Source of the DNA: Plenodomus lindquistii
Taxonomy: Eukaryota > Ascomycota > Dothideomycetes > Pleosporales > Leptosphaeriaceae
DNA length: 64,000 bases
Assembly (NCBI GenBank): GCA_025504975.1
Contig: JANUWI010000009.1
Location: 806,001-870,000, forward strand
Direction: 5' to 3'
Positions 10,796 to 21,509 of this stretch are shown here, one piece after another; position 1 is the first letter of the stretch; the number at the start of each line of letters is the position of its first letter. The translations under genes were made by a program, and so were the position numbers. The notes under the pieces are model-generated. The model saw only the letters and a program-made list of their open reading frames with translations. It did not search any database and was not told where the DNA came from.

Positions 10796-13299
10796 ATGTC
10801 CACCAACACTCACAGCGTCACCGATCCTTCGTGGAAGAAGCATGCTCGTTACCACTGCAGCATCTGCCATCGGCCGTTCGACCGGAAGGACGTGCTAGTA
10901 AGGCACATGCGTGTCCATGATGGCCGTCGCCCACCTCCTGGAGCGCGGAGGAAGGCCTGCCGGTCCTGCGTGCAGTCAAAGACACGCTGCAATGCAGAAA
11001 GACCGACATGTTCTTCATGCGCGCGAAAAAACCTAGCCTGCATTTATGATGCAGTTGCAAGTCATACTTCGCAGAGGCAAATGCAGCGAACGAATAGAGG
11101 CGGGTCGTCGGTGACCCTCTCAGATCAGGATCGCCTAGCCCTATCTCAATCTCAGCTCCATTCCCCTCCCTGGGAAGACGCAGCTTCAGTCACATTTCTC
11201 CCGCCTGAGCCGATGCAGTCTACAGAATGCAATTGGGACCAGCATGATTTGATTGTCCTTCCGCCGCAAGCAACCCTGACCGCAGGAAATCGGGAATCAA
11301 ACGAATTGACGGACTTGAGTCAGGATCTGCTCTTCAGGTCTTTTGACAATGCTGATGTTAATGCTAACCTCGATTGGATCCTTGAGAGCAGCTGCTCCGA
11401 GTACTACCAGCCAGACTTATTCCCGATGAACACTACGAACGGCCACGCAGGTCTGTCGCCTCAATCTTTGCTGGCTTCTACTTCACAAACGACGGTTGAA
11501 GTCGTCATTCCGTCAGCGGTCAGTGATGACCTTGGTGAAGGTCTCTTGGTGCCACAACCACAGGACGCGCTCGACCATGGAGATCCTTGGCCCTGTGAAA
11601 GAGCTCGACCTCCACTCAAACACATTGTGCTCCCATCCTTGGGGTCTACTGGACGAGAAACAGCGGCTGAGCACGGGCGGTACTACAGCATAACGCCTAT
11701 CACCGATCAAACCTGGCAGGCTCTTCGGAAATGTTTACGACTTCCCTTCCAGCACAACACGTTACAGACGATCAATCTTGACAACTTTCCTGTAGCCTGG
11801 AAGCTGGATCAGTGCATCGACTTGTACTTTGCTCATTTTCATCCAATCTCCTCGATTATTCACCAGCCCACCTTCGATCCTGGCAAAGATCTTGTAGTGA
11901 CGCTAGCAATGATTTGTATCGGAGCCAGCTATACCGAGTTTTCTGAATCCGAAGCCTTCTCCACAGTATTTTCCGACCTGATTCGTCGTCTTTTGGTGTT
12001 CATGGCGGAACACGATCACCGCTTCGTTCGGACGCGGAGCTACGTAGTAGCTCAACTGCTTCAAGCAATTCGTAAGTGGCGTCAGAATCATCTCATTGTC
12101 ATCGAACTAACCAACTTTATTACTTAGATGGATACTCCAGCGGCAATGAGCGTTTGTTCGAACTCGCCGAGTCATACCGTAACAGTGTGATCTATCACTC
12201 AAAATGTATGGGGCTTTTCCGTTCCGAGAACGTGAACTCCTCACCATCTGGAACATCCGTTAAGGAGTGCTGGCAACATTACATCCATGCAGAATCATCT
12301 CGGCGCCTTGCATGGGCAGTTTTTCAGTACGATGCCACAACGGCATATTTTCTCAACACTCGTCCTCTGTTGAATCATGCGGACCTGAATCTTGATCTTC
12401 CAGGTTCTGCAGAGATGTGGAAGGCGGAAAACGCTGAAGTTTGGGCAAGCCTACATCCCTGGTCCAAGCAGGCCCCCCGAACGTCACCCTTGCGACCAAA
12501 GCTCGACCTATTCTTTGATGGTAGCCCGAACCCCGCGGATACATTTGACAATGAAGAGCACTTGTCTATAATTGTCTTAATGTTGCTCAGAATGCTATGG
12601 ACGCTGAAGGAGGTCAGATCATACCATGTTCACGAGACGGCCATACCTCATGTGTATGAAACTGGGCGGTGGAATTTGTTACTGGCCATTGACAAATTAA
12701 GAGTTCCAATCATGGCTGTAACTGATGATTATACAAGATCAGAGATGACACATCTCGTACACCGCACGGGACTGGTCCATGTTGCACACATTTACGGTGC
12801 CGGAGACTTGATGAACTGGCTCTACCCTTATCTCCGCAACGACCTCGAACGGGAAACAATCAAGATTCGAATGAGAGAATGGGCAGCCGAAGATCCGCGA
12901 AGGATGAGGGAGGTGACCTATCACAGTGCCCAGCTCTTGAACCTCGTAAGACACTATCCTTCTCAAGTGGCACTGCAATCCTATCTTATATTCCATGCTG
13001 GAGTCATACTATCATGCATGTCCTTTCTGCTTCTTGAGAGTCACGCGCCTTTGCATGGCCCCTCGTTCCAGATCGAAGAGCTTGCAGCAGGGACCGAGGA
13101 ATTGGCCCAACAAATGAAATGGATAGAAGACGGGGCGACCTTGAATATTAGTCTGACAGGGGTCCCGATGCTGTGCTGTTCCGCTGGAAGACAGCAAATC
13201 CTGTCCCAAACAGCCCTGTTACTTAAACGCCATAAGACCTGGGGTATTTCGCACAAACTCGGTAAAGTGGTGCTTGCTCTGAGTAAGCGGGACGCATGA
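10796..13299 (+). CDS. Transcription factor with joined C2H2 and Zn2Cys6 DNA-binding domains
   Basis: Two exons, 10796-12071 and 12128-13299 (2448 nt, 815 residues). The intron is set by a frame-restoring join (LLQAI then HGYSSGNERLF). The N-terminus has a C2H2 finger (CSICHRPFDRKDVLVRHMRVH, about residues 22-42). It is followed at once by a Zn2Cys6 cluster with spacing C-x2-C-x6-C-x6-C-x2-C-x6-C (CRSCVQSKTRCNAERPTC, then SSCARKNLAC). A long linker leads to a fungal-specific transcription factor domain (about 290-600; IDLYFAHFHPISSIIHQPTF is diagnostic). Such mixed-finger proteins are known in filamentous ascomycetes. The target is unknown; its place beside two BVMO genes makes it a candidate local regulator. 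The start is the first ATG in frame. Confidence 0.88.
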
Positions 13300-13414
13300 A
13301 GAGGGGCTTTGGTTAGCTTAGTACATGCATTAATAACATGGCCCTACTAAAGAGACCTGCTCTACACGGGTCATGTACATACTGCATACTTGGCAAAGTG
13401 AATCCTATGTAGGT

Positions 13415-14040
13415 CTAGTTATGTCGAGCTTTCTCTGGCAAGTGACTAGCTAAACATGCCAAAGTGCTTTGGAATACTCTTTGGTATTGATCTCTGATGA
13501 GTTCGTCTTCAGTGTTAGGTCTCTCAGCCAGTTCGTGTCTAACACCTGGGTAGACTGCTAATATAGGAGGCACACTCTTCATTATTGTTGTCTTTGACCA
13601 AGCCTGTAAATCTAACGCTAACGTCTCAGCGGCCATCGTACCTTCCTCTGCTAAACTAATATAGAGAGGGGCATTGATGTTGTCCATATTCTTAGGTTAG
13701 ACAAAGCTTGGATGGAATGCTACTGCTACTTGCAGGAATCCCTTTGCTAATCGTAATACATGCTTCCCGCCAGTGCAGTACCCCACTCCAACCATGATGC
13801 GGCCAGGCTGCTGTTGTACTGTACGGGCTACAAATTCACCTAGCAACAAAAATATATGGTCCGAGTTATGGCGGCGTAGCCACGCATCGAAGTCGAGCTT
13901 TTGCTTATCTTCTTTCGACCAGAGGTGTTCGTCAATGGGCAGGTCAAGGTCCCGTTTCAGGAACTGTATCGGCAGCGTATCACCCAAAATAAGGTCAGAA
14001 ACTAGCCTAGCGAATACTCATTAGCAATCTCGCGAAAGGT
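13415..14040 (-). pseudogene. Dienelactone hydrolase-family gene, broken by a frameshift and an in-frame stop
   Basis: Read on the minus strand, the recognisable series is REIANEYSLG (about 14040-14011), then in another frame LVSDLILGDTLPIQFLKRDL, then VGVGYCTGGKHVLRLAKG with the nucleophile Cys in the GYCxGGK motif, then VAVAFHPSFV. A TAA at 13699-13697 interrupts the frame. After it the same frame resumes with NINAPLYISLAEE and YPGVRHELAERPN, ending at 13415. The order matches fungal dienelactone hydrolases (FLGD, GYCFGGK, HPSFV, PLxISxAE, YPGVxHGF). The frameshift near 14012-14008 and the stop inactivate it. An N-terminal exon probably lay beyond 14040 but was not recognised. A sequencing error could explain one lesion, hardly both. 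Confidence 0.72.
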
Positions 14041-17000
14041 TACGACTGCGAAACTTTCAATTTGCAAACTAATTTTGACGCTATCAGCCTTCCCAGTAAT
14101 TTGCACAAGAACATGCCGTCCTTCTTCTACGCAAAGATTGATCAATATGAAGTTATGTATAACATGGCCGATGCCATTAGGTTGTAGCAACGGTATACCC
14201 TCCCCTGAGCTTTCTGAAGATGATCGAGACTCGTACATCTAGATAAGGCCTGTTGTGGTAGTATGTCCGCGAGGCTCGTAAGAATGTAAGGCATGTCAGA
14301 TGGTGGCATCATCGTCGTAGTGAATACATGTATATGGCATAGATACCCAGGCAATCGAGGAACCCGGCACACGGTGCATCAATTTCTTGATTTGCTTTCC
14401 AGATACCATTGCTAGAGCTCTGTCAGAGCGGCGAGATGTCTCGGGACAGTACGATTGAGAAGTACACTTCGGAAAGCCGGCCAACCAGAGGCCGTATGTG
14501 AGTTTTTTGTGGGTCCTCTGTTAGAATAAAGTTCTGTAGTGTAGGTAGGTATTTTTTATTTATAAAGTTCTACTTTTTTATTATATCTTGCAACTTTTAT
14601 ATATACCTCTAACTTTAACTTCTCTAACTCTAACTTTAACTAACGCACTTTTACTCTAATAAAATCTAAAACTAATCCTAGTCTTTGTAGCGGTTTTGCG
14701 GTGATGCAGTCAGGGTTGGTGTTTGGGTTAGGCAAGCCTCATTCCAAAGTATACTTTTTAATTGTGCTGTCCCGAGGCATCTTGTTAGAGCGGGATGTTT
14801 TGAAAGTATTTTCAAGTACGCCTTCTATATATCTACTATTTACTTTAGAGATAAAGTCTTTCAGAATGTAAATATATAGATAATAACTTGCTTATTAACA
14901 CACTCGGAGTACCGGTAGTCCGCGTGTCGTTGTTTCGGTCAGTCGGACTTGGCAGTGGTCACAGAATTCCCGAACAGTTCTGGCTCACTGGCTTTCTTGT
15001 CCCATTTCGCAAAGCGATCGGCGGAGCGTAAAATCTCTTCTGTAACGATTTGTCAAACGAACTATAGGGAGCAAAAGCCTGCATCCGTAGAATAAGGTTG
15101 TTTGCGGGAGAGCAAGAGGGAGATAACCCCGGAATAACCTGAGAAAACACACTGCTGCCTGTTATGGTTTGGCGCGTTAGGAACGCGCAGGATATACGTG
15201 AAAGCTAAGGCATATGCGGCATTGATTTGTTAAAGAAGTATGATCGTCGCTTCTTAGAGTTGTTCTTCAAAAACAGACGTGCCACAATGAAAGAGCAAAG
15301 CATCTGTGCAGTGGAAAGTCCTCCTTGAAGACGGTTTCAAAATGCCAATCAGCCAGAGCCACTTCGATCGTAAACCGTTTCCTTCCGTGCACGACAATCT
15401 TCTCATTGTAATGGCGCGAATGCCTGATGAAATTTTTATTGCGGGCTTTGAATCTTTTTAATTGCTTCCCACTATACATTCCGTAAGACGAAATACAGAG
15501 ATTGGATACAACTAAGGAGCATTGCATCAAGAAGGAGAGGTCCTGACGAGCTCGAAAGTATAACGCGTGAAAAACTCTCGTGGCACTAGCACATCTAGTC
15601 CTAAGGCTTCTGTCAGCTAGTTTTCATCTATATCTCACCTTAAGATTTGAAAAATCAGAAAGTAGTACGTGAGAATAGTCAACATGGGGGTATCGCCATG
15701 AACTATTGCTCTTCCAGACTTTCAGATATATCTCCCCAGGTGTTCGGTAGCTATTTATACCTCAGGCACTAAGATCAGATTCGATTTGTCCCACAACTTT
15801 GGTAAGTCTAAAGAATTTCGTCCAAGTTGAGATTGTTCTCGTTGTGTTTGGGCATTCCGAGCATTCCGAGCGTAGCAGACGGGTCCGTCCGGAACGGTCG
15901 TGAGTCCTCTGTAACGGCCTCGTATACAAATAGACACATTGGATTTGATCCTTGTTGAAGTTTGACGAATAGCACATTCAACGTTTGGCGAGACTGAGAA
16001 GATAATTCGTTGAACTTTAACAGGTATCTAATCTGATGTGACTACACCCTGTACATTACGTGTCTCCGAGTGGGGTGGGTCATCACTTGATACTCCGAAA
16101 GAGTCAGTCGTGGAAGGCTCGGCTCGAGGTGGGCCACTTCAGTGCGATAGGAACAATAATATGAAACGAGCTAAGCGATGCTACCTACTATACACGGTGA
16201 CCTATGGGGAAAGTTATCACCTGCTAACATCGGGATCAGCGCAGAACACTTGACCACCAAGCAAGTTCTGGCCTCTCACTCCGCCAACCCTTGGAGACCT
16301 TAAAAGAGTGTCTGGCAGTAAATACATCTAGGCCTAATCCTTGCCCTTAGACCATTCTCCCCGAAGAAATTATAGGGATTAGACTTTTTGGTGGGTGGTT
16401 AAGCCACATCTAACGCCACCCACAATATTACTCTACCGCACTACGATTTATTTGGCTGCACCTATATCAATTGCTGCGCCATATCAATGTCTATAGTTTA
16501 GGAATTTGGAGAATAAGGAATTATTATTTGCAGGCTGAGGGCTAGGGTTACTAGTATGTAGTGATGTTTTGAAGTTCTTCGGCGCCCAGCCTTAGCAGAG
16601 CTCTGAGTGGCTACCTACTTTGAACGGCGTCGGTACCTCTGTACGCCGACGCACGGCCAGGAACTGGATCTATAATCGCCGACGCCGAGTAGGATTCCTT
16701 TACGCAGGCTGCAGGAAAGGTGTACGGTACCCTATACATTGACGAGCATTACTCAGGCTAGGAGAGGGCAGATAAGCCTTGCCCCAAATGGTAGATCTCG
16801 CATCCATGATCGATTAGTTCAGATCCTAATCGGCCCTTTGAAAGAAGCTAAGCCTCACCACCTCAATTCCCGTGCCCGAGCCGTGACAGCCAATCCACAA
16901 CTACTTTCGGTCATAACTAATCAAGCAGTCTACTAGAGTTGCTAATGGACGAAACAATCCGGGACTCGGATAGTTGGCGGCGCCAAGTTTCATCTAGGTA

Positions 17001-17091
17001 CTTGCGCTGGGTTGGAATACGACCTATATAAATCTGTTGTTCGTAAGGATTCAACTTCATCGCTACCATAGACATATCCCGATTCAAAAAC
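14041..17091. other. Gene-poor decayed region of the island
   Basis: Three kilobases with many stops in every frame and no identifiable gene. Short open frames (for example 15267-15530 minus, basic and aromatic, 87 codons) have no recognisable family. A small imperfect hairpin with arms around GGCGTCGG lies at about 16627-16652, and its CGCCGACG core recurs near 16675. The last few hundred bases should contain the promoter of the first BVMO. Confidence 0.5.
14510..14930. repeat. AT-rich low-complexity block
   Basis: Runs of T and A with TATA steps alternate with short CTAAC/TTAAC-like units (about 14605-14645). The composition is clearly unlike the flanking genes. It resembles RIP-mutated repeat debris of filamentous ascomycetes, but no parent element can be named from the window. 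It is not a telomere repeat: the CCCTAA unit is absent. Confidence 0.5.
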
Positions 17092-19311
17092 ATGACCGCA
17101 ACTACCACCACGAACGGAGGTATAGTCATTCCAAACTACTCTTCGACTCTTCGACTTACTCACACAGATGTAAAAGGCTTCACGTACAAGCGTGAATACC
17201 TTGGAAAGGGCCGCAAAATACGTATCATTGTGATAGGCGCTGGAATAGCTGGTATTGGCGCTGTCAAAATCTTCAAAGATACGTTTCCGGAACGCGACGT
17301 AGAGCTTGTGATCTACGAGAAGAATGCCGACGTGACGGGAACGTGGCTGGAGAATCGCTATCCTGGGTAAGTGTGTAACATCCCTTCACACATGATTAAC
17401 AGGCTCTGCTATGCAAAGCTGCTGCAATCATCCCCGTCCTTCACACGATTCGGATGAATAAATGCTAATGTTCTTCTACAAAAGGTGCGCATGTGATATC
17501 CCAGCTCACGTATACACATACTCTTGGGAAGGTAATCCACGCTGGAGCCGTGCATACGCAGGATCACTTGAGTTGTATGAATACTTCAAGGGCCGTGCTG
17601 AGGCATATGGAGTCGACGAGTTTCTGCACCTCCAACACCAGGTCTCCCATGCTGCATGGGACGACAAGGTTGGCAAATGGGTTGTCCAAATCAAAGACCT
17701 CCGTAATGGCTCAGTCATTGAGGATTCAGCGGAGATATTAATCAATGCCGGCGGGTTCTTGAAGTCAGTCATTAGATTCTTGAGTCACTTCTATTGACCT
17801 GCTGCTAAATGTCCTCCCAGCTCTTGGAAATGGCCCGAGATTCCTGGACTCCACGACTTCAAAGGGAAGCTGATGCATTCAGCCGCTTGGGACACCGACT
17901 ACGATTTCGAGAACAAGACAGTCGTTGTCATCGGTTCGGGAAGCTCTGCTGTTCAGATTGTTCCTGAACTACAGCCCAGTAAGTGCAGGGGTTTTAAACA
18001 ACTCATTGCTGTTGCAGTTGACTGATTTCGGCAGAGGTAAAGCACATGTTCTCGATCAATCGATCCAAGACTTGGATCATCCCCAAATTCAGTGAAGAAT
18101 ATGCCCCAGAAGGTCCAGGAGCACTGTTTACGGAGGCTCAAAAAGTGCGGTGGGAGAACAATCCAGACGAGTTCCTTGAGTATCGTAAGCAGGTCGAGTC
18201 CTCTATCCATACGGGTTTCGAGATGTTCTACAGGGAGTCGCCGCTGCAAGCCGCGGCCGTTGAAGCCTGCAGCAAAACAATGCGCGAACGACTCAACAAC
18301 GATCCGGAGTTGATAAAGAAGCTAGGTATGTTGGCAAAGAAGCTTCGGGGCTTTGACTCCGATTAGTTCCCACAATTGACATGAAGCAACCAGTACCCGA
18401 CTTCGAAGTTGGTTGTCGGCGTCCAACGCCTGTAAGTCTATATTTCAAGTTAGTGAACATGATGAAGATAAAGCTGAGCATGATCGTAGGGCCACGGGTA
18501 CCTTGAAGCCCTCAGCTCCTCCAACGTCACCGTTCTTACACACGGCATACGAAGCGTGAACGAGTCAGGCGTTGAGATGACTGATGGGAGCCATCTGAAA
18601 GTTGATGCCATCATTTGCGCCACTGGATTCGACACGACATTTCGACCCACATTTCCCCTCATTGCCTTCGATCAGAATCTGCGCGAATTATGGAAAGATG
18701 AGCCTACATCGTACCTATCCATTGCTGCTGCTGGCATGCCAAACTACTTTAGTGAGTCAAACGACATGACAACAGCCAAACCGACACCGTACTGATTCGT
18801 ATCTTCTCTTGCGTTTAGTGATGAGCGGACCGAATTTCCCTCTCAGCAATGGCGCTGGGATCGCTAGCCTAGAGCACAACATCAAGTACGCGTTTGCTGT
18901 TGCCAAAAAGATTCAACACGATGATCTCCATTGGGTAGCACCAAAGCAGGACGCAGTGCGCGATTTCCAGGAGTACAAAGATGCTATAATGGATGACATG
19001 GTCTGGACAGGGCCTTGTACATCATGGTAAGTTCTCCCGGTCCTGAGTCAGACTCGACGACATCCCCTTTAACTTATCATCTTAGGTACAAGAACGGCAA
19101 GCGAGATGGTAAGGTGTGGGGCCCGTGGCCCGGCTCTTCACTTCATTATTTTGAAATCATCGGCTCTCCGAGATGGGAGGATTATGAGATCAAGTACAGA
19201 AACCAAAACAGATTCGCGTTCTTTGGCAACGGCAGAACAAAGCGGCAGATAGAGGGAGGAGACTTGGCGTATTATCTGAGCCAGCCTGGTGCGGTGAATA
19301 GCAAGTTGTAA
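17092..19311 (+). CDS. Baeyer-Villiger-type FAD monooxygenase 1
   Basis: Eight exons: 17092-17366, 17485-17763, 17821-17978, 18035-18325, 18367-18431, 18490-18751, 18819-19026, 19086-19311 (1764 nt, 587 residues). All joins keep family sequence in frame. Visible motifs: FAD Rossmann GAGIAGI (about residue 50), GTWLENRYPGCACDIP, the BVMO fingerprint FxGxxxHxxxW as FKGKLMHSAAW, the NADPH Rossmann VVIGSGSSA, and CATGFDTTF. Type I BVMOs use FAD and NADPH to insert oxygen beside a ketone, giving an ester or lactone. The C-terminal SGPNFPLSNGAG region recalls the StcW/MoxY branch of fungal secondary metabolism, a tentative placement. The gene looks intact although it stands among decayed sequence. 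The substrate is unknown. Confidence 0.9.
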
Positions 19312-20386
19312 TCTACCCGAGTACGATTTGTATCCTGGGGAGATGAGCTACAGGATGTAGACACATTGGATCACATGCTAGTTTCTAGATTCTGGTGGGA
19401 AATGGCGGAGTTATTTGTGTAATAGAACTGCGCTTATCGCTTTTTACGATTAGTACCGTGTTGACTGGTGTTAGATAAAGCGAGCAGGGGATTGAGCTAG
19501 TATGGCTGTCAGCAGTATTCTCTGCTATCGACGCAAGCTATTGGTCAGGATTTCATCTGCCCCCTGCTAGCTTTAACTATCTAACACCAGTCAATATGGT
19601 ACTGCGTACGCTCAACTTTGGGGTCATGCGGAAACTAGCAGGCATGTTATCCTATGTGTCTACACCCTGTAGATTCTATTCTTGACAGTGTGCCAAGCCG
19701 GATCCCTACCTCCCTGATCGTGCTCAATCAGAGCTGATGCGTATAATCTTACATGGAATATTAGGGTTTAATTCTTGTCGGATTAGATAGCGGCATCATT
19801 GCGTGCACACATAATGGTAAGCTTCAAGAAGGAGCTATAAGTCACCAATGATAGCAGTGCTATTCATAAAATCTAACGTAATACACTCAAATAGCTTGCG
19901 AAGTCCTTAGATAGCAATTGTTTGCTCATGAGTGATAGCGAGGGTATCCTAGTAAATTTGTGTACCTTTGTTATTTTCTTGCTGCTATATTGGCTCAAGG
20001 ATCATGCTCCTTAGGTAAGAAGAGGACTTGACAAGTAAAAACTCTTTCGTGGACTTTGCAAGATTCAAGGTACGTTACGGCGACCTACATGAGCCTGCTA
20101 ATGCAACGATAATTGCCTTTGAGTCGGTCCTGTAGAGGTCACTATGGTTGTATTGCCAGATTATAAACTCCATCGATATCGCGCATCTATAATAACAACT
20201 GCTCTCTTCAGAGGTGAGCGAATGGACGTCTACTACACGATCAGATTCGCAATTTCCCGTGATGCAGCAAACGAGCCAAGTGATGGGCTTCCTATCTGTT
20301 GCTTTGTGTTATCCTACGACAAGTCCGAGGTCGCTACCAAGTACTGACAATGCGACACTCGTGTCCGCCAGCAACTTTGCACTGGT
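19312..20386. other. Intergenic within the island
   Basis: About 1.07 kb between BVMO 1 and the ABM-domain gene, moderately AT-rich. The only structure recognised is the palindromic element at 19452-19603. The rest has no coding signal. Confidence 0.5.
19452..19603. mobile_element. Palindromic MITE-like element with about 40-bp inverted arms
   Basis: The left arm (19452-19490) and the reverse complement of the right arm (19561-19603) share AGTACC, TTGACTGGTGTTAGATA and AGCAGGGG. The differences are two G/A transitions, one G/T and one 4-nt gap. The 70-nt centre has no coding capacity. Size and structure fit a non-autonomous foldback or MITE. No clear target-site duplication was seen and no second copy was found in this window, so mobility is inferred only from the shape. 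Confidence 0.55.
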
Positions 20387-20815
20387 CTATCCCCTCTGAG
20401 GACTCTGGAACACGCCTGCATTCGCGATTGCGAAATTACCCCCGAGTCGGTGCCACGTCTTGACGGTTCGATCGCTGCTCAACGCCATCGTCTTTTCTAA
20501 ATATTCTTTCACATAAGGCTTCGTTAAAATGTTCTGCATGCAATGTTACCAATGTGCGTGTGACTCTCAGATACGTGGCACATTGATTTGAGGTACCTCG
20601 TAGAACCATGCCGTGGTGCCATTCCAGTTCTCCACCCAGCACAATTTGTTCGGATTGTCGTCGTCCCGAAACACTTCAATCGATAAGAATTCCTTCTCAA
20701 GAGTTATTTGGCGGAGCATGGTCGAATAATGGCCCAGGAATTCCTCCATTTTGTCATTGTTGATGGTGCACTCGACGAATAATGTGAAACCTTCTTGGTT
20801 CGAGGCGGTGGACAT
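20387..20815 (-). CDS. Small ABM-domain (antibiotic biosynthesis monooxygenase-like) protein
   Basis: Two exons, 20597-20815 and 20387-20533 (366 nt, 121 residues), from the ATG at 20815 (MSTASNQEGFTLFVECTINN). The protein has the ABM dimeric alpha-beta barrel pattern: a first strand (FTLFVECTIN), a helix with EFLGHYSTMLRQI, then LSIEVFRDDDNPNKLCWVENW, and after the splice NILTKPYVKEYLEKT. Such proteins are cofactor-free monooxygenases or decarboxylases in some polyketide pathways, but many have no known activity. It sits between two BVMOs in opposite orientation, so a role in the same pathway is possible but unproven. The C-terminal exon depends on one intron (20534-20596) with good GT and AG ends. 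Confidence 0.78.
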
Positions 20816-21509
20816 GGTGAAGTGCAAAGGTGTGTTGTTGCGGCGGTGGGATGCGCAAATGTCAAGGGTTACGATGTGTTAGCTACCGTGTTTACATAGT
20901 AGTGAGATTCTTTGGCCTGATCAAGGTCATTGCCGGGAGTACCCGCGTTACTAATCATCATGCGACAACAATTTCTCATTCCTCTTTAGGGGTCCGGAGA
21001 TCCACATCACTGTCCAGCCTCATCTACAGGGTCACATCAACTCGGGCTTACATCCCTGTTCTCGACTGAACTAATGTGCACACCAGCCTGTTCAAAATTC
21101 AAAGCCGTGAAATACTAAATCCGGGCAGGCACACTGCATCTAAACTGATTCAAGCTACACGCTGTACAAGCAAGGCATGATTCATACCTTCCAATCTATC
21201 GTCAAACTCGGATTTCGCGTCTGCTCGGCGCCCGACAATCCATGTTCAAAATGCTTCGGCATATCGCGCTGATAGATTCCCCGATAGTGAGTAGCAGGAG
21301 ATATTTACGATCAGGTACTTGAGTACGGTCAACTACTCTCAGAAAAAATCACAATTCAAAGCGTCTGATTTCTCCGTCTCAAATTTCCAAAAAAGCTGCA
21401 GAGCTGCTGCGCACCGAAAACATTCATTTTCACTCAAAATTTTGGGCCAGCAGTCCAAATTAATTCACTCGCAAACTCAATTACTGCAAAGGCCACACTA
21501 TCTCCTACA
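20816..21509. other. Divergent promoter region, ABM gene / BVMO 2
   Basis: About 690 bp between divergent starts. No repeats or extra genes were recognised. Confidence 0.5.

Noticed and set aside
14600..14650. CTAAC/TTAAC short repeats as an internal telomere tract
   Set aside because: The units vary and lack the CCCTAA/TTAGGG sequence of fungal telomeres; better explained as AT-rich decayed DNA.
16038..16253. 71-codon plus-strand frame in the island
   Set aside because: Short, no recognisable protein features, surrounded by stop-rich sequence.
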